Shown here piece by piece: positions 33,596-41,394 of a stretch of DNA of 64,000 nt. Source of the stretch: Luteipulveratus mongoliensis. Its GTDB lineage: Bacteria; Actinomycetota; Actinomycetes; Actinomycetales; Dermatophilaceae. The notes beneath the pieces are model-generated. The model was given only the letters and a program-made list of their open reading frames with translations. It did no database searches and had not been told where the DNA came from. How positions within the stretch are numbered: position 1 is the stretch's first letter; each line of letters opens with the position of its first letter. Location: NCBI RefSeq assembly GCF_001190945.1, contig NZ_CP011112.1, forward strand, positions 62,001 through 126,000. Direction: 5' to 3'. The translations under genes and the position numbers were made by a program.

Positions 33596-33669
33596 GGCCA
33601 CAGCTCCCTGCGAACGATCCGGTCGAGTCGACGCCGAGTCTGGTGGATCGGCGCCACCATTTCCGAACC

Positions 33670-33692
33670 TTGGCGATATTGATATCTGCCAA
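33670..33692. promoter_or_regulatory. AT-rich inverted repeat
   Basis: TTGGC-GATAT-TG-ATATC-T-GCCAA between the MFS stop (33737) and the small membrane gene start (33595). Either a weak terminator for the MFS gene or an operator of the membrane protein gene. Confidence 0.4.
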
Positions 33693-33736
33693 AGTCCACA
33701 TGGCGCGGCCCGATCGACTATGTCCGCTCGACGGGC

Positions 33737-35323
33737 TCAGCCCACGTGCTGCACCTCCGCCTCGACGGCCGGCTCATCATCGGCCGCCTTGTGGACCGTA
33801 CGACGCAGCGGCACCTCTTTGATGGCCAGGACACTCAGCAGCGTCACGATGGCCGCGATCCCCGCGACCAGGAAGATCACGCTCGTCGAGTCGCCGTACG
33901 CGCCGCGCACCACATGCGCCACCGGAGCCGGGAGCGCGTGCACGTCGAGGGTGCTGGTCGAGCCGCTGGACGCCTTGCTCGGGTCGATACCCAGACCGGT
34001 CAGGCCGGTCGCGATCCGGTCCTTCACATCGTTCGCCAGGACGGCGCCGAGGACGGACACACCGATCGCACCACCGAGCGAGCGGAAGAACGACACCGTG
34101 CCGCTGGCCGCGCCGACCTCGGTGACGTCGACGGTGTTCTGCACCGCGAGGACGAGGTTCTGCAGCAGGCCGCCCATGCCGATACCGACCAGCACCATGA
34201 AGCAGGAGACGTGCCACAGCGGAGTCGCGTGGTCGATCGTGCCGAGCAGGAGCAGTCCGACGATCAGCAATGCTGCGGCGCCGACCATGATGTTCTTCCA
34301 GCGCCCGGTGCGGGTGATGAACTGACCGGAGCCCGCAGTGCCGACGAGCGAGCCCAGCATCAGCGGGATCATCAGCAGTCCGGCCTCGGTCGGCGTGTGG
34401 TCACGGGCGATCTGGAAGTACTGACCGAGGAAGACCGGGGCGCCGAACATCGCGATCCCGACGGCGAGACTGCCCGCGATGGCGAGGGCAGTCGTACGCG
34501 TCCGCATCACTGTGATCGGCACCAGCGCCTCGCGGTGGTGGGTCTCCTGGACGTACGCGCCGATGCCGGCGACCAGAGACGCACCCAGGAAGGCCGCGGT
34601 CTGCCAGGACAGCCAGTCGTAGGAGCTGCCGGCGAACGAGACCCAGATGAGGGGAAGGCCCGCGGTGATGGCGATGAGGACTGCGCCGAGGTAGTCGATG
34701 GTGACTTCACGGCGCACGGTTGAGACGTGCAGGTAGCGCTGCAGCATGTAGAGGCTGAAGACGGCGAGCGGGACGCAGACGTAGAAGCACCAGCGCCAGC
34801 CGAGCCAGCTGGTGTCGACGATGATGCCGCCGATCAGCGGGCCGCTCACGGTGGCGAGCGCCATGACGCCGCCCATGTAGCCGCTGTAGCGACCACGCTC
34901 GCGCGGCGGGATGACGGAGCCGATGATCGACTGAGCGAGCGCGGTGAGCCCGCCCATGGCGACACCCTGGACGCCGCGGAAGACCAGCAGCATCGGGACG
35001 TTGGTCGACATGCCGGCGAAGATCGAGCCGATCACGAAGAGGACGATCGCCAGCTGCACGAGCAGCTTCTTGTTGAACAGGTCGGACAGCTTGGCCCAGA
35101 TGGGCGTCGTGATCGTCATCGTCAGCAGGGAGATCGTGACGACCCAGGTGTACTGCGTCTGGCTGCCCTTGAGCTCGCCGATGATGGTCGGGAGCGCGTT
35201 GGACACGATCGTCGAGCTGACGATTGCGGTGAACAGTGCAGCCAGCAGGCCGGCGAGCATCTCGAGGATCTCGCGGTGGGTCATCTGGCCGTCTTGTCGA
35301 GGTTCGGCGACGGCGGTGGTCAT
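33737..35323 (-). CDS. MFS transporter, DHA2 (EmrB/QacA) drug exporter
   Basis: 528 residues with 14 predicted helices. Motif A-like PIWAKLSDLFNKK, motif C-like ALATVSGPLIGGIIVD, and DHA2-typical LPTIIGELKGSQTQYTWVVTISLL after helix 1. Start ATG overlaps the MarR stop (ATGA), so the two are translationally coupled. Expected to export the ligand that the MarR protein senses. Confidence 0.9.
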   Translation of the reverse strand: MTTAVAEPRQDGQMTHREILEMLAGLLAALFTAIVSSTIVSNALPTIIGELKGSQTQYTWVVTISLLTMTITTPIWAKLSDLFNKKLLVQLAIVLFVIGSIFAGMSTNVPMLLVFRGVQGVAMGGLTALAQSIIGSVIPPRERGRYSGYMGGVMALATVSGPLIGGIIVDTSWLGWRWCFYVCVPLAVFSLYMLQRYLHVSTVRREVTIDYLGAVLIAITAGLPLIWVSFAGSSYDWLSWQTAAFLGASLVAGIGAYVQETHHREALVPITVMRTRTTALAIAGSLAVGIAMFGAPVFLGQYFQIARDHTPTEAGLLMIPLMLGSLVGTAGSGQFITRTGRWKNIMVGAAALLIVGLLLLGTIDHATPLWHVSCFMVLVGIGMGGLLQNLVLAVQNTVDVTEVGAASGTVSFFRSLGGAIGVSVLGAVLANDVKDRIATGLTGLGIDPSKASSGSTSTLDVHALPAPVAHVVRGAYGDSTSVIFLVAGIAAIVTLLSVLAIKEVPLRRTVHKAADDEPAVEAEVQHVG

Positions 35324-35793
35324 ACGGTGGTGAGCTCCTCAGTGGTTGTTGCTGGCTCGGAGGCGCCGAGGCTCTCCGAGATCTCGTAGATCAGATCGGC
35401 CGCGAGCGCGACCTTGTCGGGGTCCCAACCGGCCATCCGGTCACTCAGGAAAGCCGCGAAAGCCCTTGTGCTGTCATGCATTTGGACTCGGCCCTCCTCG
35501 GTGACACGGATCAGACCGACGCGACCGTCGTCCGGGTCAGCACGTCGTACGACCAGCCCGAGCTTTTCGAGCGCGCAGACCTGGCGGCTGATCACCGAGG
35601 GGTGGACCTGGAGGGCGGTGGCGAGATCGCCCATCCGGACCTCACCGTGGCCCCCGATGCACTTCAGGACGCCGAGGTCGGACCGGCCGACGGTGCCGTT
35701 GGTGCTCTCCCAGTGCGCGGCCGTCGCCCGGGTCGCTCGGCCCAGGGCCGAGAGTGCGTCGACAAGGCGCTCGTGAGGACTGGTGACGGACAT
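35320..35793 (-). CDS. MarR family regulator
   Basis: 157 residues. Winged HTH: VRMGDLATALQVHPSVISRQVCALEKLGLVVRRADPDDGRVGLIRVTEEG. First gene of a two-gene operon with the MFS exporter; an AT-rich palindrome in its own promoter is the expected autorepression site. GAGG lies seven bases before the ATG. Confidence 0.88.
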   Translation of the reverse strand: MSVTSPHERLVDALSALGRATRATAAHWESTNGTVGRSDLGVLKCIGGHGEVRMGDLATALQVHPSVISRQVCALEKLGLVVRRADPDDGRVGLIRVTEEGRVQMHDSTRAFAAFLSDRMAGWDPDKVALAADLIYEISESLGASEPATTTEELTTV

Positions 35794-35845
35794 GCGGGAC
35801 CTCGAGTGACGGAGATGGGATCGGCACGACTCTGTGCTTAAGGCA

Positions 35846-35875
35846 ACTATATATCTGATCTATATAGATGGCCAA
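35846..35875 (-). promoter_or_regulatory. Promoter and operator of the MarR-MFS operon
   Basis: On the minus strand TTGGCC (35870-35875), 18 bases, TATAGT (35846-35851). The spacer holds CTATATA-N7-TATATAG (35847-35867), an AT-rich MarR-style palindrome in otherwise GC-rich DNA. Confidence 0.75.
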
Positions 35876-35879
35876 TCCA

Positions 35880-35952
35880 CCGAGAGGCATACCGATCGCT
35901 CGAGGGGCACACCTCCGGGGTACGCCCGTGGGTGCGTTGGTTTGCCTCTCGG
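35880..35952 (-). terminator. Long-loop hairpin after the PCD-VOC gene
   Basis: CCGAGAGGCA (35880-35889) pairs perfectly with TGCCTCTCGG (35943-35952); partial inner arms (GCACACC/GGGTGC) lie between. Located just past the stop of the 35960 gene, so a factor-dependent or structured terminator is plausible. Confidence 0.5.
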
Positions 35953-35959
35953 CGATGGG

Positions 35960-36631
35960 TCAGTCCGGGTAGCCCTGTCCGTCGGTGCCGATCCAGGTGG
36001 CGACGCAGGCTTCGTTGCCGTCGGGGTCGGCGAGGATCCACCACGACGGCGCCATCGTGTCGCTGACCAGTCGACCTCCGGCAGCGAGCGCGGCGGCAAT
36101 GCGCGGCTCGGCCTGGTCGTGCGGGACCCATACGTCGATGTGGATCCGGCCGTGTCCTGGACGTGGCTCCTCGAGGTGCTGGAAGCAGACGACAGGCTGT
36201 CGGGCGAGCCGGTCGTTCAGCTCACCGTCGACCTCGTCCAGCCCCAGCACGGCGCTCCAGAACGGCACGATCGCCGCCGGGGAGGTCGACCCGATGTTGA
36301 GCACCATGTTGCCGATCCGAGACGGGTCGGCGACGCGGGCGTGCTCGCGGGCCACGTCGGAGATGGCTCGGGCTGCGGCGACGTCGAGATCGCTGAGGCC
36401 GGCCGGCCCCGGCATGAACGTGTTCAGCCGCACCATGAGACCTGTGCTGCGCACATCGAGATCCGGCGGATGGTCCACGCACTGGGGCAGGGCAGCCACC
36501 GCGACGGCGAACCCCAGCGCGGTCGCGAGGTCAGGGGCGTCGTACCAAGCACTGACGCCGCCGTCACAGGCGCGCCAGTCCGACAGACCCTCGTGATGGA
36601 ACGCGCGTGCGGTGATGTGATCGGCCATCAC
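35960..36631 (-). CDS. PCD-like plus VOC (glyoxalase) domain fusion protein
   Basis: 223 residues. Residues 1-95 look like a pterin-4a-carbinolamine dehydratase fold: CVDHPPDLDVRSTGLMVRLNT followed by GLSDLDVAAARAISDVA, though the paired catalytic histidines are reduced. Residues 105-223 form a VOC domain: LNIGSTSPAAIVPFWSAVLG, then HIDVWV and ILADPDGNEACV. The combination occurs in actinobacteria as uncharacterised proteins. No metal or substrate can be named with confidence. Confidence 0.72.
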   Translation of the reverse strand: MMADHITARAFHHEGLSDWRACDGGVSAWYDAPDLATALGFAVAVAALPQCVDHPPDLDVRSTGLMVRLNTFMPGPAGLSDLDVAAARAISDVAREHARVADPSRIGNMVLNIGSTSPAAIVPFWSAVLGLDEVDGELNDRLARQPVVCFQHLEEPRPGHGRIHIDVWVPHDQAEPRIAAALAAGGRLVSDTMAPSWWILADPDGNEACVATWIGTDGQGYPD

Positions 36632-36645
36632 CGCAGCGTAAGAGG

Positions 36646-36672
36646 CTTTCCGGACGAGGCGCGTCCGGAAAG
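36646..36672. terminator. Hairpin between two minus-strand genes
   Basis: CTTTCCGGAC (36646-36655) and GTCCGGAAAG (36663-36672) form a perfect 10-bp stem with a 7-base loop, extended by GAGGC/GCCTC outside. It lies between the 36686 stop and the 36631 start, so it probably ends the upstream transcript. Confidence 0.65.
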
Positions 36673-36685
36673 TGCGAGCCTCTGC

Positions 36686-37264
36686 TCAGCCGCCGTTGCA
36701 GCGCGTGCAGACACCCGTGACGGAGGTCTCGGTAAAGCACGTCGGGCAGATCGCACCACGACGAGCCGGCAGGGCCGCGCGGGTGGCGTCACGCTTGGCG
36801 ACCACCTTGGGCGACAGCGTCGGCTTGGCGTTGGACGGCACGTTGTCGCACCAGCGGCGGTAGCACTCGAGCCGGGCGCCGGCGGCGTGGTTCTCGCGCT
36901 CGGCCTCGTCCTCGATGGGGTCCAGACCGCCGATCTCGAGGACGGCGTCGTAGCCGTCGCCGACATGACCGTCGTCCTTGCGGACGACCAGCGAGGTGAG
37001 GGGCGGCTCGGAGGCCTCGTGGCAGCGGGTCACAACCAGGCCGAGTACGCCACCGATCCAGCTGCGCATCGGGCTGCGGGTGCGCAGGCCGGAGCGCGCC
37101 TGAACCTCGGCGGCCAGTTCGGTGTAGGTGATGAGGCCGTTGTAGCGTCCCGCGGTCTCGATGAGGACCTCGTGGGAGTACTCGGCCCAGACGTCCCGCC
37201 CCTCGGCGGACGTGATGGTCTGTACGGGTTCGGTCGCGTGCTGGGTCACCAGGTGTCCTGTCAT
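36686..37264 (-). CDS. Unknown protein with C-terminal zinc ribbon
   Basis: 192 residues from the ATG at 37264; the frame is open further up but into the rhaI gene. The middle has WIGGVLGLVVTRCHEASEPPLTSLVVRKDDG, the end carries CPTCFTETSVTGVCTRC, a two-knuckle zinc ribbon. A basic stretch (KVVAKRDATRAALPARR) precedes it. I do not recognise the family; zinc-ribbon plus basic segment suggests nucleic-acid binding. It is co-oriented with and 44 bp behind the rhamnose operon but separated by a hairpin-like sequence. Confidence 0.6.
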   Translation of the reverse strand: MTGHLVTQHATEPVQTITSAEGRDVWAEYSHEVLIETAGRYNGLITYTELAAEVQARSGLRTRSPMRSWIGGVLGLVVTRCHEASEPPLTSLVVRKDDGHVGDGYDAVLEIGGLDPIEDEAERENHAAGARLECYRRWCDNVPSNAKPTLSPKVVAKRDATRAALPARRGAICPTCFTETSVTGVCTRCNGG

Positions 37265-37272
37265 TGCCGACG

Positions 37273-37307
37273 GCGCGGGATCCCACGCACTCTCTAGTGT
37301 GGACCCT
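37273..37307 (-). terminator. Imperfect hairpin after rhaI
   Basis: CCCACGCACT and AGTGTGGACCC pair with a bulge immediately beyond the rhaI stop (37308-37310). Likely end of the rhamnose operon, though weak. Confidence 0.4.
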
Positions 37308-38462
37308 TTATGCGCCCCATGACGCCTGCAGACCACCCACGCGCTCCGCGCTGACTCGGTCGAGGTAGCCAGAAGCCCGGAAAGCCGCGACAGGATCGCG
37401 TTCCAGGCCCTTGTCCTCGCGCCGGTCAGCGAGCGATCGACGCACATCTGTGTTGTACGCGTCCATCACCACAGCGTGCGCGCCGAGCACGTCACCCTCC
37501 TGCTGGGCGGCGGTCAGCGCGGCTCGATCGACCAGCAGCGCCTTGGCGAGGGCCTCCTCGACATTGAGCACCGAACGGATCTGACCCTGGATCTTCGGCT
37601 CGATGTTGTGGCACTGGTCGAGCATGAAGTTCACGCCGGACGCTGGCAGGTGGGCGTCCTGCTCGACGATCTCGTTGAGGATGCGGAACAGTTGGAACGG
37701 GTCCGCCGCTCCCACCATCAGGTCGTCGTCGGCGTAGAAGCGCGAGTTGAAGTCGAACGCTCCGAGCCGGCCGGCGCGCAGCAGCATCGCCACGATGAAC
37801 TCGATGTTGGTGCTGGGTGCGTGGTGACCGGTGTCGAGCACCACGTTCGCCTGGTCGCCGAGGGCGAGGCAGTGAGTCAGCGCCGTGCCCCAGTCGGGGA
37901 TGTCCATCGTGTAGAACGACGGCTCGAACAGCTTGTACTCGATCAGCAGCCGGTGGCCTGGGTCCAGCAGCGCGTAGACCTGCTGGAGCGAGTCGGCCAG
38001 CCGGTCCTGTCGCGCACGGATCGAGTCCTGACCGGGGTAGTTGGTGCCGTCCGGGAGCCACAGCTTGAGGTCGGTCGACCCGGTCGCGCGCATCACGTCG
38101 ACGCACGCGGCGTGGTGCGCGATCGCCTTGTCGCGTACGGCCTTGGACGGGTTGGCGAGTGAACCCAGCCGGTAGTCGTCGTCCTGGAAAAGGTTGGAGT
38201 TGATCGCCCCGATCGAGACACCCTCGTCGGCCGCGTGCCTCGCCAGTGCGTCGTAGTCGTCGACGAGGTCCCAGGGGATGTGCAGTGAGACCCGCGGCGC
38301 CAGGCCCGTGTAACGGTGCACCTGGGCAGCGTCCGAGATCTTCTCGTACGGGTCTCGCGGCACCCCAGGCGTCGCGAACACCTTGAACCGTGTGCCGGCG
38401 TTGCCGAACGCCCACGAGGGCAGCTCGATGGTGAAGGTGTCGAGGTCGGCCGGTGAGGACAT
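37308..38462 (-). CDS. rhaI: L-rhamnose isomerase
   Basis: 384 residues, a TIM-barrel isomerase of the RhaI (Gram-positive/rhizobial) type, converting L-rhamnose to L-rhamnulose with a divalent metal. Visible marks: VSLHIPWDLVDDYDAL, GAINSNLFQDDDYRLGSL, LLIEYKLFEPSFY, VLDTGHHAPSTNIE and FDFNSRFYADDDLMVGAADPFQLF, including the metal-binding Glu, Asp, His and Asp residues. Last gene of the ten-gene operon, twelve bases behind the epimerase gene. Confidence 0.93.
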   Translation of the reverse strand: MSSPADLDTFTIELPSWAFGNAGTRFKVFATPGVPRDPYEKISDAAQVHRYTGLAPRVSLHIPWDLVDDYDALARHAADEGVSIGAINSNLFQDDDYRLGSLANPSKAVRDKAIAHHAACVDVMRATGSTDLKLWLPDGTNYPGQDSIRARQDRLADSLQQVYALLDPGHRLLIEYKLFEPSFYTMDIPDWGTALTHCLALGDQANVVLDTGHHAPSTNIEFIVAMLLRAGRLGAFDFNSRFYADDDLMVGAADPFQLFRILNEIVEQDAHLPASGVNFMLDQCHNIEPKIQGQIRSVLNVEEALAKALLVDRAALTAAQQEGDVLGAHAVVMDAYNTDVRRSLADRREDKGLERDPVAAFRASGYLDRVSAERVGGLQASWGA

Positions 38463-38474
38463 GGTGGGCTCCGA

Positions 38475-39335
38475 TCAGGCGCCGTAGTGGGTGCGGATGA
38501 ACGCGCGCGCGTTCAGAGCGAGCTGCATGCTGTCGGTCCAGGTGTTGCGCCAGATGGCCAGGTTGGACGACAGCGTCGGATGGACGACCTCTGAGGAGAA
38601 CGACTCGAACGTCAGCACGCCGTCGTAGTCGACATCGTGCAGCGCGGTGAAGAACTCCTCGAACGGGATCGACCCCGTGCCGAGCGCACCACGGTGCGAC
38701 TCGCCGAGGTGGACGTAGCCGAGGCGACCGGCATCAGCGGCCCGGTGCACGGCCTCGCTGAACGAGACCTCCTCGATGTTCATGTGGTAAACGTCCAGGT
38801 GCGCAACGACATTCGGTCGATCGACGTCGTCGATGAACGCCAGCGTCTGCTCGGTCGTGTTGAGGACGTTGGTCTCGTAGCGGTTGCAGAACTCCAGGCC
38901 GAGCGTCACTCCGGCATCAGCCGCGCGGTCGGCGAGCCAGGCGATCGACTCGACCGAGCTCGCCCGACCACGCTCGGTGACGGGCGCGGCGTACCGCCCG
39001 AGCTTGGAGTAGATCACTCCGCCGAGATACGAGCCGCCGACGTCACGGACCAGGTGGACAGCGTCCAGCAGAAGTGCACGACCACGTGCCACGACGTCGG
39101 GGTCCTCACTCGAGACGTCCGTGTCGTCGGTCAGACCGAGTGAGACGGCTGCGCCGATCTCGTTGTCCTGCAACAACTTTGCGGTCAGATCCGTGTCGAA
39201 GGTCGACGGATCGATGGCTGCCAGCTCGATGAGGTCGTACCCGGCAGCCTTGGTCGACTCAATGGCCTTGCGTGCCTCGTCCGGACTCCAGCCGCCCACC
39301 CATACAAGAGCGTGTACGCCGATCTGATTGGTCAT
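38475..39335 (-). CDS. Ketose 3-epimerase-like sugar isomerase/epimerase
   Basis: 286 residues, xylose-isomerase-like TIM barrel. GLEFCNRYETNVLNT, AHLDVYHMNIEE and LGESHRGALGTGSIPFEEFF carry the Mn-binding Glu/Asp/His/Glu set of the D-tagatose/D-psicose 3-epimerase family. In a rhamnose operon it may act on L-rhamnulose or L-ribulose type ketoses, or as an accessory isomerase. The exact substrate is inferred. Thirteen bases from the aldolase gene. Confidence 0.82.
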   Translation of the reverse strand: MTNQIGVHALVWVGGWSPDEARKAIESTKAAGYDLIELAAIDPSTFDTDLTAKLLQDNEIGAAVSLGLTDDTDVSSEDPDVVARGRALLLDAVHLVRDVGGSYLGGVIYSKLGRYAAPVTERGRASSVESIAWLADRAADAGVTLGLEFCNRYETNVLNTTEQTLAFIDDVDRPNVVAHLDVYHMNIEEVSFSEAVHRAADAGRLGYVHLGESHRGALGTGSIPFEEFFTALHDVDYDGVLTFESFSSEVVHPTLSSNLAIWRNTWTDSMQLALNARAFIRTHYGA

Positions 39336-39348
39336 CCCGGTCCTCTCG

Positions 39349-41394
39349 TCAGCGCATGAAGGCCTGCGGCACCCCGGAATCGACCGGGATGATCAGGCCG
39401 GTCGTCACAGGCAGCGTGCCGTTGGTGAGTGCGACGACCGCGAGCGCGACGTGCTCGGGCAGCACCTCCTCCTTAAGGACGGTGCGCTGCGCGTAGTACT
39501 TGCCGAGGTCCTCCTCCGCGACGCCGTACGTCTTCGCTCGCGACGCGCCCCATCCCCCGGCAAAGATGCCCGAACCCTTAACGATGCCATCGGGATTGAT
39601 GCCGTTGACCCGCACGCCGATGCCGCCGAGCTCGGCCGCCAGCAGGCGCACCATGTGAGCCTGCGCTGCCTTGGCGGAGGAGTAGGCGACGTTGTCGGGG
39701 CCGGCGAAGACAGCGTTCTTGGAGCAGATGTTGACCAGGTCGCCACCCAGCCCCTGAGCACGCAGCACCGGCTCGATCGCCTTGGCCACCACGAACGAGC
39801 CGCGCGGCATGATCTTGTACTGCAGGTCCCAGTCCTCGAACGCGGTGTCCCTGAGAGAGCCGGCACGGGTGATGCCCGCGTTGTTGACGATCAGATCGAT
39901 GCCGCCGAAGGCCAGGACCGCCTCCAGAACCCCTGCAGCGACAGCGTTTTCGTCGCTGACGTCCATCTTGATGCCGACCGCCCGGTCAGAGCCACCCAGC
40001 TCGGCCGCCACATCCTCGACCTTGCTCTGGTCGAGGTCAGCGACAACGACGTTGGCGCCGGCAGCGGCGAGTGCCCGGGCGGTCGCGAGCCCGATCCCTG
40101 AGGCACCACCCGTCACCAGGGCGATCCGACCGGCATGCTCCTTGGGCTTGGGCCGCCGCTGCAGCTTGCGCTCCTCGAGGATCCAGTACTCGACGGCGAA
40201 CTTCTCCGCCTCGTCGACCGGGGCGTAGGTCGACACACCCTCGGCACCGCGCATCACGTTGATGGCGTTGACGTAGAACTCACCGGCCACCCGCGCGGTC
40301 TGCTTGTCGGCACCGAAGGAGAACATCCCGACGCCGGGCACCAGCACGATCGCCGGAGCGGCACCCCGCATCGCGGGTGAGTCGTCGGTGCGGTGCCGGT
40401 CGTAGTACGCCTGGTACTCGGCGCGGTACTCCTCTTCGAGCTCGTGCAGCCGCGCGACCACAGTCTCCACGGGTGCATCCGGAGCAGTGTCGAGCAGGAG
40501 TGGACGCACCTTGGTGCGCAGGAAGTGGTCCGGGCAGCTGGTGCCGAGATGCACCAGGTCATAAGCCTTTTCGCGTGCGAGGAAGTCCAGCACCACGTCG
40601 CTGTCGGTGAAGTGACCGACCTGCCGACTGTCCCGGGACGCGACACCGCGCAAGTGAGGAAACAGCTCGGCGGCGCGAGCACGGCGGGCGGCGAGCGCGA
40701 GGGGAGAGCGAGCGTCGTCGTACGCACCGAAGGGCTCCGCGGTCGACTCACGTTCGAGGTACTCGCCGGCCTCGCGGATGATCCGCAGGCTGCGCTCCTC
40801 GACCTCCTCGCTCGTCGATCCCCAAGCGGTCAGGCCGTGCCCACCGAGTACGGCACCGATGACACCGTCCTTGGCGGACAGCTCGCGCATGGCCTTGCCG
40901 AGCTCCCAGCCCGGACGCTTCCAGGGCACCCACGCGACCGCGCCGCCCCAGATCTCCTTGACGAGCTTTTCGCCGTCGGCCGCACAGGCGAGCGCGATGA
41001 CCGCGTCGGGGTGGAGGTGGTCGACGTGGGCGTGGTCCACGAGGCCGTGCATCGGGGTGTCGATGCTGGGCGCCGCGCCGCCGGGGCCGTGCGAGCAGAA
41101 CGCGAACAGGTCGACCATCTCGTCCTCGTGCTCGACACCGCGATAGACGCGGTCCAGCTCGACGAGCCGGCCCCGCTCGAGCACCGCGAGTCCAGCCGCC
41201 TTCAGCGTGCCGAGGTCTCCCCCGGAGCCCTTGACGTAGAGCAGCTCGACCGGCTCACCGCTCGCCGGACTGGTCACGGTGACCTTCGCGGACGTGTTGC
41301 CGCCGCCGTAGTTGGTGACGGTCGGGTCGGAGCCGAGGCGGTTGCTACGAGCGAGCAGGTCGCGTACGCCTTGCGGCACGTCGGTGTCAGTCAT
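39349..41394 (-). CDS. rhaD: Bifunctional L-rhamnulose-1-phosphate aldolase / lactaldehyde dehydrogenase (SDR)
   Basis: 681 residues. Class II aldolase domain about 1-400: GGGNTSAKV, PMHGLVDHAHVDHLHPD (zinc His residues 121-128 region) and GGHGLTAWG (His186). SDR domain from about 422: VTGGASGIG (427-435), NNAGI, and YSSAK active site. This fused enzyme cleaves rhamnulose-1-P to dihydroxyacetone phosphate and L-lactaldehyde, and oxidises the aldehyde. Typical of actinobacterial and Bacillus rhamnose loci. The ATG overlaps the end of the upstream frame by eight bases. Confidence 0.92.
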   Translation of the reverse strand: MTDTDVPQGVRDLLARSNRLGSDPTVTNYGGGNTSAKVTVTSPASGEPVELLYVKGSGGDLGTLKAAGLAVLERGRLVELDRVYRGVEHEDEMVDLFAFCSHGPGGAAPSIDTPMHGLVDHAHVDHLHPDAVIALACAADGEKLVKEIWGGAVAWVPWKRPGWELGKAMRELSAKDGVIGAVLGGHGLTAWGSTSEEVEERSLRIIREAGEYLERESTAEPFGAYDDARSPLALAARRARAAELFPHLRGVASRDSRQVGHFTDSDVVLDFLAREKAYDLVHLGTSCPDHFLRTKVRPLLLDTAPDAPVETVVARLHELEEEYRAEYQAYYDRHRTDDSPAMRGAAPAIVLVPGVGMFSFGADKQTARVAGEFYVNAINVMRGAEGVSTYAPVDEAEKFAVEYWILEERKLQRRPKPKEHAGRIALVTGGASGIGLATARALAAAGANVVVADLDQSKVEDVAAELGGSDRAVGIKMDVSDENAVAAGVLEAVLAFGGIDLIVNNAGITRAGSLRDTAFEDWDLQYKIMPRGSFVVAKAIEPVLRAQGLGGDLVNICSKNAVFAGPDNVAYSSAKAAQAHMVRLLAAELGGIGVRVNGINPDGIVKGSGIFAGGWGASRAKTYGVAEEDLGKYYAQRTVLKEEVLPEHVALAVVALTNGTLPVTTGLIIPVDSGVPQAFMR

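Noticed and set aside
33042-33701. Single 219-codon gene in the frame of the acidic C-terminus
   Set aside because: Its first two thirds are Arg/Gly-rich off-frame sequence; only the end looks natural, so a frameshift in the paralogue is the better reading.
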